31,039 nucleotides of DNA, from the NCBI GenBank assembly GCA_900753245.1, contig CAADYJ010000009.1:1-31039 (forward strand). Direction: 5' to 3'. The notes beneath the pieces are model-generated. The model saw nothing but the letters and a program-made list of their open reading frames with translations. It was not told the DNA's origin and did not search any database. This DNA comes from Clostridia bacterium. Lineage in GTDB: Bacteria; Bacillota; Clostridia; TANB77; CAG-508. The translations under genes and the position numbers were made by a program. Positions 7,362 to 14,398 of this stretch are shown piece by piece (position 1 is the first letter of the stretch; each line of letters opens with the position of its first letter).

Positions 7362-8378
7362 CTATTTAATTAACTTTAAATTCATCGCATATTCAAATGA
7401 TATTTGTTCAAATCTTTTAGTTTTTTTCCATCCATCCTCTCTATGTGACATTTCAGATATATCTGTCACATTTTTATTCTTTAGTAATTTTATTATCGTA
7501 TCTATTATTTCTTTTTCATTACTACTTATTTTATCTAAATTAAAATTATTATTGCTAATAATTTTAGTTGTATTACCATTTTCAGTTTCAATATCTTCTC
7601 TTTGATATTTATCATCTAATAATGATAATTCATCATATTTCTTATATACTATAGTAGGTCCAAATTTTTGATTTTGATAAGTAAGTCCAGTAATTGCAAC
7701 CGCTCTTTTATTAAATGATAACATATCAATGTACCATAAATATTTATTCAAACTTGTTATCGTTAAATTTTTCACCTTGCTTGCTATATATGAAATAATA
7801 TTTTCTACTTTTTCTAAATCTAATGATTTATAGCCATTATAAATATCAGGCTTTCTAGTTAATACAGATTTTAAATATCTTCTAATATTATCTTGAACTT
7901 CTTTTTTACTAATTTCCTTTTCTACTTCTTCAGATACTATTTTTTTATAAGTTTTTTCATTAATATTATTTTTTTCATATGCTTCTTTTACTTTTTCTAT
8001 AAATTTATCATCGTTTTCTATTAATAATTTAATATAATCACTTTGAGATTTTGTTGGAAGTCCTCCTCTTTCATATCTATTAATCGTCATCTTTCCAAAT
8101 CCTAAAATAGATGTTAATTTTCTTTGTGAAATGTCATATTTTTCTCTTAATTTAATAATATCCTCAGCTTTTATAATATTAGCTTTTTCTTTATATATTT
8201 GGTATATTCTTTCATTATTTACATCTTCAATTTCATTAACATATAAATCTTGATTACATTCATTACATATAGCTACATTTTCAAATGTGTTTACTTCAAT
8301 TCCTCTAAATTCTTTTAATTCTCTTTTTTCAATCTTATACTCTACTTCTTTTTTACAATATGGACAATATACTCTCAT
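7362..8378 (-). CDS. MqsA-like antitoxin: zinc ribbon, Xre HTH and Panacea-type domain
   Basis: A 338-residue protein in three parts. The N-terminal MqsA/YgiT-type zinc ribbon has CPYC (4-7) and CNEC (about 38-41). An Xre helix-turn-helix follows at about 73-108 (LREKYDISQRKLTSILGFG, then TINRYERGGLPTKSQ). The C-terminal region from about 190 (NLTITSLNKYLWYIDMLSF, then AVAITGLTYQNQKFGPTI) matches the Panacea/DUF4065 (SocA-like) domain found in antitoxins of many unrelated toxins. It is expected to neutralise the toxin encoded just upstream and to repress the operon. It follows the toxin by 1 bp and has its own terminator. Confidence 0.85.
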   Translation of the reverse strand: MRVYCPYCKKEVEYKIEKRELKEFRGIEVNTFENVAICNECNQDLYVNEIEDVNNERIYQIYKEKANIIKAEDIIKLREKYDISQRKLTSILGFGKMTINRYERGGLPTKSQSDYIKLLIENDDKFIEKVKEAYEKNNINEKTYKKIVSEEVEKEISKKEVQDNIRRYLKSVLTRKPDIYNGYKSLDLEKVENIISYIASKVKNLTITSLNKYLWYIDMLSFNKRAVAITGLTYQNQKFGPTIVYKKYDELSLLDDKYQREDIETENGNTTKIISNNNFNLDKISSNEKEIIDTIIKLLKNKNVTDISEMSHREDGWKKTKRFEQISFEYAMNLKLIK

Positions 8379-8379
8379 T

Positions 8380-8739
8380 TTAATTCACCTCATCATATTT
8401 ACCAAATTCATGTACTGACAAACAAACTGACTTTTCAATATTTTCTATTCTTATTTTAATATATAACTGCGTATCTTCAAACATTGGATTAAACTTAAAT
8501 ATCCAACCCTCATACTTTGGATTTCTGTCTTCTTCTGGACCTGCAAAACAATCTTCTACAGTAAGTCCTCTTATAATGTTTTTAACATCTTCATGATTTA
8601 AACCGTATTCTCTCATAAATTCAATGTTTTTATCTCTTCTGGCAATTATAAATTTATCGCCATTGTTATCTTGATCTACAATCTTTTTAATTTTAAGTAA
8701 ATTCTGACTTCTAATTTGACCTCCTATTGTATTCATCAT
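8380..8739 (-). CDS. MqsR-like mRNA interferase toxin
   Basis: A 119-residue protein with the MqsR/RelE-fold pattern: a helix-rich start, then GLTVEDCFAGPEEDRNPKYE, GWIFKF and the strand TQLYIKIRIE, ending VCLSVHEFG. Known MqsR toxins cut mRNA at short GC-containing sites and block translation. It is the first gene of a toxin-antitoxin pair with an MqsA/Panacea-type antitoxin. GGAGA precedes an ATGATG start; a promoter and a likely operator lie upstream. Similarity is by motif; the catalytic residues of this branch are not certain. Confidence 0.78.
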   Translation of the reverse strand: MMNTIGGQIRSQNLLKIKKIVDQDNNGDKFIIARRDKNIEFMREYGLNHEDVKNIIRGLTVEDCFAGPEEDRNPKYEGWIFKFNPMFEDTQLYIKIRIENIEKSVCLSVHEFGKYDEVN

Positions 8740-8760
8740 ATGCCATCTCCTTCAAAATAG

Positions 8761-8812
8761 TGCCACTTTTTGATGGCAATTTTATTTTACCATGGAAAAT
8801 GCATTAAGTCAA
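8761..8812 (-). promoter_or_regulatory. Promoter and probable operator of the toxin-antitoxin pair
   Basis: Minus-strand TTGACT (8807-8812), 17-bp spacer, TAAAAT (8784-8789). Just downstream, an inverted repeat TGCCA (8761-8765) / TGGCA (8774-8778) lies between the promoter and the toxin start, the usual place for autoregulation by an HTH antitoxin. Confidence 0.6.
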
Positions 8813-8880
8813 TAATTTACAATCATTATTTTTAATTTTTCACTGAATTCATTGTTTTATTCATACTATAATGAAAAATA

Positions 8881-8907
8881 GAGCCACGCTCATATAGAAC
8901 ATAGCTC
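8881..8907 (-). terminator. Terminator of the phosphoesterase operon
   Basis: On the minus strand GAGCTATG pairs with CGTGGCTC (8 bp with two G-T pairs) and is followed by TATTTTTC. It lies 76 bp after the stop of the phosphoesterase gene. Apart from this and the toxin-antitoxin promoter, the stretch 8740-8982 shows no gene. Confidence 0.7.
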
Positions 8908-8982
8908 CGCAAAAGTTTTAAGACTTTTTCTAACTGATATTAGTTTATTATTTTACTCTTAAATTGTCAATGTTTTTTATTT

Positions 8983-9747
8983 TCAAAATATACTTTCATA
9001 TTCTAACGGTACTATATCTTCATAAAGCAAAACATATTGAGAATTTATTTGTCTATTATCATGATAATGTCCAAAATACCATTTCTTAAATTCTATTTTT
9101 TCTGATATTTCCTGCAAATAATCAGTTAAGTAATCTTTTTTATATAAGCCACCTCCAAGCAATGCTTGTATATTTGTTGGGCAACAATGAGATATAACAT
9201 AATCAACTTTATAATTTACCTTTTCTAAGTTTTTTATTCCATTATTCATTTCTTCTTCAGTTGGTAATTCTAAATCCCACCATGAATAATCTCTTATTCT
9301 AAAGTATGCTCCTCTTTTACGAAAATTATATATTTTTTCTTCTTCATCTAAATTTAGTATTCCATCTTGTATATCATGTGATGATGCTCCTCCAAATGCA
9401 AATATTTTCTTATTATCTATATCAAATATTTCACCTCTCATTAAATGAAGTACAGAATCTCTTATTTTATGCACTTTTCCACCATGCCATTTTTTTACTT
9501 GATAATCATTGTATAATCTTGTATAGTTTTCGTGATTTCCATCTACAAATAATGTAGTAAAATTTCTCTCATTTAGCCAATCAAGCCAATATTTTTCTCT
9601 ACTACTTTCTTCTTCAAATGTCCATACTCCACCAAAATCACCACAAATAATAACATAGTCATCTTTTGTCATTTCATTTTGTATAGGAAACTTATCTTCT
9701 TCAAGTCTTAAAAAATCCGAATGTGTATCTCCTGTAATGTAAATCAT
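8983..9747 (-). CDS. Calcineurin-like metallophosphoesterase
   Basis: A 254-residue cytoplasmic metallophosphoesterase with all family motifs in order: GDTHSD (6-11), GDFGG (36-40), GNHEN (70-74), ISHCCP (about 188) and GHYHD (about 226-230). These bind two metal ions and hydrolyse phosphoester bonds. The substrate (protein, nucleotide or nucleic acid) cannot be read from sequence. A good AGGAGA site precedes the start. It follows the 192-residue gene by 15 bp and probably shares its transcript. Phage and mobile-element genomes often carry such enzymes; a defence role is possible but not shown. Confidence 0.88.
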   Translation of the reverse strand: MIYITGDTHSDFLRLEEDKFPIQNEMTKDDYVIICGDFGGVWTFEEESSREKYWLDWLNERNFTTLFVDGNHENYTRLYNDYQVKKWHGGKVHKIRDSVLHLMRGEIFDIDNKKIFAFGGASSHDIQDGILNLDEEEKIYNFRKRGAYFRIRDYSWWDLELPTEEEMNNGIKNLEKVNYKVDYVISHCCPTNIQALLGGGLYKKDYLTDYLQEISEKIEFKKWYFGHYHDNRQINSQYVLLYEDIVPLEYESIF

Positions 9748-9762
9748 AACCTTTCTCCTTTT

Positions 9763-10341
9763 CTAAAATCTAAAAACTATTATTCTTACATCATCTATTG
9801 TTTTAAACATATTAACATCTTTCCATTCATAAAGTTGCCAGCTGACATGTTCAATTATTTCTTTAAAATATTTAAACCAACCTTGACTGTCATCCCATTC
9901 AAAGTATTCATATAGCTTTTGTTCTTCAAAACTTAACTTCTTATATTCATCTATATCAATACAATCATATATATCATCTTGTTCACCAAGTCTATAACTA
10001 GCAACTGTATTCTTATGTACATATCCATGATATTCATAAAGTTTTTCTGATGGAATACAACCTTTTATATATTCCCAATCAACAGTAAGTGGGAAAGTTT
10101 CATATTGTTCTTTTTCTGTTCCATATTTCTCTTTTAATTCATCTGATAACTCTATTTTATTTATTGATTTTCCTATAGCTTCTAATTTATCATAAGTTTC
10201 CCCGAAATAACTATATGATCCAGACCAATATGTAGTTGATAATCCATATTTTTCTTTGTCTATATTTTTTAATTTATTATTAATACAATACCATTTGCCA
10301 TCAACCTTTATTTCAGTATATAAATAATAATAAGTTGCCAT
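9763..10341 (-). CDS. Hypothetical protein upstream of the phosphoesterase
   Basis: A 192-residue, acidic, Tyr- and Trp-rich soluble protein (MATYYYLYTEIKVDGKWYCI at the start). I do not recognise a family. The N-terminal part looks like a beta-rich domain, with acidic helices in the middle and the end (DECxD-like CIDIDEYKKLSFEEQKLYEY). AGGAGA precedes ATG at good spacing. It forms a two-gene unit with the metallophosphoesterase. Similar Tyr-rich proteins of unknown function occur in clostridial phages, so it may be phage-derived; that is an impression from composition only. Confidence 0.7.
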   Translation of the reverse strand: MATYYYLYTEIKVDGKWYCINNKLKNIDKEKYGLSTTYWSGSYSYFGETYDKLEAIGKSINKIELSDELKEKYGTEKEQYETFPLTVDWEYIKGCIPSEKLYEYHGYVHKNTVASYRLGEQDDIYDCIDIDEYKKLSFEEQKLYEYFEWDDSQGWFKYFKEIIEHVSWQLYEWKDVNMFKTIDDVRIIVFRF

Positions 10342-10407
10342 TTTTATGTCTCCTTTTTGTTTGCTTTTTGCGCTATTTTTGTTTGTTTTTCGAACATATT
10401 GTTGTAA

Positions 10408-10437
10408 AATATTAGGCAGCCTAAACTGCCAAATATT
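10408..10437 (-). terminator. Terminator of the Xre regulator gene
   Basis: Inverted repeat AATATTAGGCAG (10408-10419) / CTGCCAAATATT (10426-10437), loop CCTAAA. It overlaps the stop codon of the regulator gene. The rest of 10342-10407 holds no feature I can see. Confidence 0.7.
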
Positions 10438-10750
10438 ATTTTTTTGATTCTAATTTCTTCTTAAATTCAATAAACTCTAATACTTCATTTTGAGATTTAC
10501 TTGATAATTCATCAAAGGTTCTTGAAAACTTTGCAATTCTTTTTTCTCTATCTTCCCCTGTATATAATTCTTCCATAGATAATCCATATATCTTTGAAAA
10601 GAAATATAATTCATCTGCTGTTATTTTTCTTGAACCATTCTCTATATTAGTTATAACTAATCGTTGTACTCCTAACATTCTTGATATTTCTTCTTGTGTA
10701 AATCTCGTTTTTTCTCTTAAATTCTTTAATCTTCTACCTAAATTCTCCAT
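10436..10750 (-). CDS. Xre-family transcriptional regulator
   Basis: A 104-residue repressor-type protein. Residues about 4-58 form an Xre/Cro helix-turn-helix (LKNLREKTRFTQEEISRMLG, then VITNIENGSRKITADELYF); the short tail (about 70-104) is helical and probably a dimerisation part. The second ATG (10750) is chosen because AAGGA is 8 bp before it; the first ATG at 10756 is too close. It is divergent from the plus-strand gene at 11095, with palindromes in between, so it probably represses its own and perhaps that promoter. It is a candidate master repressor of the element. Confidence 0.82.
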   Translation of the reverse strand: MENLGRRLKNLREKTRFTQEEISRMLGVQRLVITNIENGSRKITADELYFFSKIYGLSMEELYTGEDREKRIAKFSRTFDELSSKSQNEVLEFIEFKKKLESKK

Positions 10751-10756
10751 AATCAT

Positions 10757-10883
10757 TTTCCTTTATTTGATATAATCAGTCTATCATATAAAGTTTGTTT
10801 TTGCAACATTTATGTTGTATTTTTTAATATTTTGTGAAGATTAATAACATTAAGTTGCAAAACGTCACATATAATAGACGTTT
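10757..10883. promoter_or_regulatory. Divergent regulatory region of the Xre gene with palindromes
   Basis: The intergenic stretch 10751-11094 has no gene. It holds the perfect palindrome CAACAT-TT-ATGTTG (10804-10817), next to a TTGCAA box, in the likely promoter zone of the Xre gene, and a second inverted repeat AAACGTC (10860-10866) / GACGTTT (10877-10883). Both are reasonable operator candidates for the regulator; binding is inferred. Confidence 0.5.
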
Positions 10884-10983
10884 CTCCTTTCATTAATTAT
10901 AATTTAAATTTATAACTAAAATAAATGCTTTCTTTAAATACACTTAAAAAAACTTTGTTTACACCAGTATATATTGTATTTTT

Positions 10984-11012
10984 TTGATTTTATGTCGACT
11001 GTATGGTATAAT
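10984..11012 (+). promoter_or_regulatory. Promoter of the 131-residue gene
   Basis: TTGATT (10984-10989), 17-bp spacer containing GTCGAC, and a perfect TATAAT (11007-11012), about 80 bp before the ATG at 11095. Confidence 0.65.
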
Positions 11013-11094
11013 ATAATTATAAATGTATTAATATAATTTAAATTTCTAAATTTTTCTTAAAAAATTATATCGCTAATAGTAAGGAGGTATAATT

Positions 11095-11490
11095 ATGGGA
11101 TTATTTATAGGAAAAAAATTCAAAATAATATCGAGTGGTGTGGTATCACATGCAGTAATTATAGATATAGAAGATAAATATGCTATAGTATTAATTGATG
11201 GCCAAAAATTTAAAATGGATAAAGAAAAACTTATAAAAAAATTTTCTGATTACGAAGAAGAAAAAGAGTATAAAGCTAGTAGAAGATGTGAAAATTGTAT
11301 GGAATATAAAAGTGGAAATTGTTCTGGATCATCAAAAATCTGTAATGAGTATAGACCTTCACCAGAGATAACCAGTGAGGAAAAATCGAGATGGCCTAAA
11401 AATGGAAGTGTATCAAGGTCAAAAAGTGATAAATTCTTCATTCGAGAATATGATGATATGTATAATAAATACCATGAAACTTATCATTAA
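11095..11490 (+). CDS. SH3-like/Cys-cluster small protein, unknown function
   Basis: A 131-residue protein and the only plus-strand gene in the cargo between 2.5 and 22 kb. The N-terminal ~50 residues look like a small SH3/KOW-like barrel (IGKKFKIISSGVVSHAVIID, then YAIVLIDGQKFKM). A four-Cys cluster follows: CENC, then GNC and CNEYRP (spacing C-x2-C-x7-C-x6-C), probably a metal site, and then a basic tail. AAGGAGG is 7 bp before ATG. It has its own promoter and terminator and faces the end of the large defence operon. The start MGLFIG resembles the start of the KOW protein at 14195-14383 (MGLLSDLFG), but they are not clearly homologous. Confidence 0.7.
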   Translation: MGLFIGKKFKIISSGVVSHAVIIDIEDKYAIVLIDGQKFKMDKEKLIKKFSDYEEEKEYKASRRCENCMEYKSGNCSGSSKICNEYRPSPEITSEEKSRWPKNGSVSRSKSDKFFIREYDDMYNKYHETYH

Positions 11491-11507
11491 TATATAATTT
11501 GTACTTT

Positions 11508-11532
11508 AAAGGCGAGAATTAATCTCGCCTTT
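11508..11532. terminator. Bidirectional terminator at the end of the defence operon
   Basis: Perfect hairpin AAAGGCGAGA (11508-11517) / TCTCGCCTTT (11523-11532), loop ATTAA, between converging genes ending at 11490 and 11538. Confidence 0.85.
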
Positions 11533-11537
11533 AATAT

Positions 11538-13277
11538 TTATTTTATTAGATTCTTATTTTTCATATAATTTAAGAATGATTCAATAATTGTATTATTTCT
11601 GTCTTTTATATCTTTTTCTGTATAATCACTTCTGTGATCTGCCATAGATAATAATTCATTTATTTTTGTGCCTTCCTTATGTACTCCTCTTGCATTTGTA
11701 AATCCTTTATAATATTTTACTTTATCTTCGAATCTGTAATCTGAAGCTCTTATATTTATTCTTTTCTCTAATATAGATTTATTTCCCAAAGTTTCAATAT
11801 TTTCAGGATTAGTTAAACTCTTTTCATTTTCTTGTCTATTTTTTGCAAAAATATGCTCTATTTCAAATGTACTTGATAATTCAAGTAATTCTTGATTATC
11901 ATTTTGAAAAGCCCACCATGTTAACATAGATTTTGTTATTGGTCTTTGATTCAAATATCTGTAATTTTCAATAGAATTTCTAATTGCCGATAATTCAAAC
12001 TTAAATTCTTCAAATGTCACTTCCTTATTATTAACTATGTTTATCATTTCAGCATATACAGGAGTTCTTAAAGCATTTACACCTGGATTGTATACTGCAT
12101 AAGCCCAAATAAATGGAATTATCGTATCTAGGAAGTTATAGAATTTTTCTTCATCTAGTTGATTCTCAGAATCTTTATTTTGCATAAAGTACACTGAAAC
12201 AAAGTAGTTCCACATACCATTTGGAGCATAATTTAGTATAAATAGTTTTCTTAATATTTTCTTTGAAAATCTCTCTTCATCTTGATTAGCTATATCGTTC
12301 CAAAAATCAGCTAATGCTGATAAGTTATCTAAGGTTTGTTCTTTTTTTAATATTGCATAATCATCTTTTTCATAAAATTTTCTTAAAGCCTCTGTCGTAG
12401 AAGATTTATTTCCCTGTTTAGCTCTTTCGAAATACATATATCTTGTAAATAGTTCGTCCATTGGAGTTCCTTGTTGTGGTTTAAATATTTTTTCGCAAGT
12501 TTCTTCAAGCTCTTTCCATTTTTTTATAAATAAATCTTTTTCTCCTTTATTTGAATAGTATTTATAGAATTGAGCCTTGAATATATCTGCATCTGATAAT
12601 GGTAAACCTCTATCATTTAATGTAGAAAAAATTCTTAATGCTGTATTTTGATTATCTGCTTCTATTGGTAGTAAAATACAATTATTAAGTATTCTAATAG
12701 GCAAATATGAAAATACATCTAAATACTCGTTCAAGAATTCTTCTATCTTTTTCTGAAAAAACCTATAATTATTTGCATATTTACTTTTTTGATTTTCTTT
12801 AACTTCACCAGTTTTTAAAATATCTAGGAACTCTTCTTTGTCATTATCTGTAGCAACTTCCGAATCAATTTTTAATTCATTTAAATTAGCTGTACCAAAT
12901 TCATCTGTTTTCCATAAACATTTCGCAATTAATTCTTTTGTTTTCATTGATTCTTCAGTTTTCATAGAACCAAATCTTACATAAAATGCTCTAAGTAAAA
13001 GCATTATTGTAGTTAACCTTTGTTGCCCATCTATTACTTCCAATTTCCCTTCATTGTTTTTAAATGTTACTATTGGTCCTAAATAATATTCTTCATCATT
13101 ATTAAATTGATTATATTTACCTTCAGGAAATGAAAATTCAAATATATCTTCCCATAACGTTTGACATTCTTCTTCAGTCCATGCATAAGGTCTTTGATAA
13201 TCTGGTATAATAAAATCTGATTTTTTATCGCCTAATAATGCACATATATTTTTTTGATCTACATTTAATTTTGACAT
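11538..13277 (-). CDS. DUF262-DUF1524 protein, GmrSD-like nuclease
   Basis: A 579-residue protein. The N-terminal DUF262 (ParB/GmrS-like) has FIIPDYQRPYAW (about 21-32) and the nucleotide-binding VIDGQQRLTT (about 81-90). The C-terminal DUF1524 (GmrD-like, HNH fold) has FEIEHIFAKNRQ and NIETLGNKSILEKRIN. Fused GmrSD-type enzymes, such as the GmrSD and SspE groups, use NTPs to cut modified or incoming DNA. It is the last gene of the operon that begins with the methylases, overlaps the upstream HEPN-like gene by 13 bp, and has AGGGAGG at its start. It may restrict modified phage DNA that the methylase-linked system cannot attack; this is inference from context. Confidence 0.85.
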   Translation of the reverse strand: MSKLNVDQKNICALLGDKKSDFIIPDYQRPYAWTEEECQTLWEDIFEFSFPEGKYNQFNNDEEYYLGPIVTFKNNEGKLEVIDGQQRLTTIMLLLRAFYVRFGSMKTEESMKTKELIAKCLWKTDEFGTANLNELKIDSEVATDNDKEEFLDILKTGEVKENQKSKYANNYRFFQKKIEEFLNEYLDVFSYLPIRILNNCILLPIEADNQNTALRIFSTLNDRGLPLSDADIFKAQFYKYYSNKGEKDLFIKKWKELEETCEKIFKPQQGTPMDELFTRYMYFERAKQGNKSSTTEALRKFYEKDDYAILKKEQTLDNLSALADFWNDIANQDEERFSKKILRKLFILNYAPNGMWNYFVSVYFMQNKDSENQLDEEKFYNFLDTIIPFIWAYAVYNPGVNALRTPVYAEMINIVNNKEVTFEEFKFELSAIRNSIENYRYLNQRPITKSMLTWWAFQNDNQELLELSSTFEIEHIFAKNRQENEKSLTNPENIETLGNKSILEKRINIRASDYRFEDKVKYYKGFTNARGVHKEGTKINELLSMADHRSDYTEKDIKDRNNTIIESFLNYMKNKNLIK

Positions 13278-14167
13278 ACTTTTCCTCCCTTATCATTATC
13301 TATTACTGCTAAAAAGAAATTAGATATTGTAATTGCCGAATTTGCATACAATATAACATGATGTTCTTCTAAATTTATCCTTTTTTCTCCAACACCATGT
13401 GCATCACTATTTTTGTCTCTCATCTGAGAAATAGATGTTATAATTTTTTCAAATCCTGATAAAAGCATATTAATTCTTTTATCCATATTTGAATCACTAT
13501 GCATATTGTATAAATTTTTAAATTGATTATATAGAGAATTTATATTTCCTTTTTCAGACGGTTTCTCATCTTTCTTTTCAATGCCATAGATAATTACCTC
13601 TTCTATTAAAGTTCTAGACTTTGTAATTGTGCTTTCATAATCTTGATCTTTTATTGATTTATCTATTTTATTATTTAAGTCTTTAATATAATTTTTATCT
13701 ATATTAGATATTTTTTCTGTATTTAGTACTATTTCATTTTCATCATCCACCAATGCAAAATTCCACGTTTCTACATCATAATCTATATAGCATCCGTCAT
13801 AAAATAATTCCTGATTAACTTTATTAAAAAAACCATGTAAAGTTTCCCAATATATCATACTAGGACTATGATAACCATCATTAGGCAAATTTATCGTTCT
13901 AAATCTTCTTAAATTTAATAGCTCTCTAAAAAAAATATTTACTATATTTCTTTCAACTATATATTCTAATAATTCGGACATATAAACCCATCTTGATGCT
14001 TTTGGTAATGAAAACTCATTTTTTCCTACTTTTTTTGCAAATTCTATTATATCATTTTCCGTCATGTAAGGCATTTTATATTCAAATGTCATATCTTCTC
14101 TTATAATTTCATCTCCAATAATTAAACTAATTATTTTTTTATTAATCAATAATTTCCAATCTTTCAT
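13265..14167 (-). CDS. Abi_C domain (HEPN-like) abortive-infection protein
   Basis: A 300-residue soluble protein. The C-terminal third matches the abortive-infection C-terminal domain (Abi_C): TITKSRTLIEEVIIYG at about 181-196, then SQMRDKNSDAHGVG (about 246-259) and a hydrophobic helix with NSAITISNFFL. The motif R-x6-H (RDKNSDAH) fits HEPN-type ribonuclease signatures. Such proteins are usually cell-suicide or RNA-cleaving effectors. The N-terminal ~160 residues are not recognised and may sense a trigger. It sits between the KOW protein and the DUF262-DUF1524 nuclease and overlaps the latter by 13 bp, so the two probably act together. HEPN activity is inferred from the motif. Confidence 0.8.
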   Translation of the reverse strand: MKDWKLLINKKIISLIIGDEIIREDMTFEYKMPYMTENDIIEFAKKVGKNEFSLPKASRWVYMSELLEYIVERNIVNIFFRELLNLRRFRTINLPNDGYHSPSMIYWETLHGFFNKVNQELFYDGCYIDYDVETWNFALVDDENEIVLNTEKISNIDKNYIKDLNNKIDKSIKDQDYESTITKSRTLIEEVIIYGIEKKDEKPSEKGNINSLYNQFKNLYNMHSDSNMDKRINMLLSGFEKIITSISQMRDKNSDAHGVGEKRINLEEHHVILYANSAITISNFFLAVIDNDKGGKVCQN

Positions 14168-14194
14168 ATATTAAATTCATTCCTTATCGCAATT

Positions 14195-14383
14195 TTACCA
14201 ACATATTTCTAAATCACTTGCTTCGTAAGAATCTACTATTTGTCCATTATTTATAGACACTGTGTATAAATTTCCATTTTTATCTATAATATATCCTTCT
14301 TGCCCTCTATATTTAACTCTTACCCTATCACCAATTTTAAATTCTCTATTAGAATTTCCAAATAAATCGCTTAGTAATCCCAT
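14195..14383 (-). CDS. Small KOW/SH3-like protein
   Basis: A 62-residue protein with a single KOW-type motif: FKIGDRVRVKYRGQEGYIID, then LYTVSINNGQIVDSYEASDLE. KOW/SH3 barrels bind nucleic acid, ribosomes or RNA polymerase. GGAGA is well placed before ATG. It lies 15 bp after the helicase stop and 27 bp before the Abi_C gene, inside the operon. The helicase immediately upstream also ends in a Tudor/KOW-like segment, so this could be a detached adaptor. No known named family; function unknown. Confidence 0.72.
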   Translation of the reverse strand: MGLLSDLFGNSNREFKIGDRVRVKYRGQEGYIIDKNGNLYTVSINNGQIVDSYEASDLEICW

Positions 14384-14398
14384 TACTCTTCTCCTTTT

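Noticed and set aside
7771..7790. Match to the structured repeat core (CTTGCTTGCT)
   Set aside because: It lies inside the antitoxin coding sequence and lacks the other conserved blocks; chance match.
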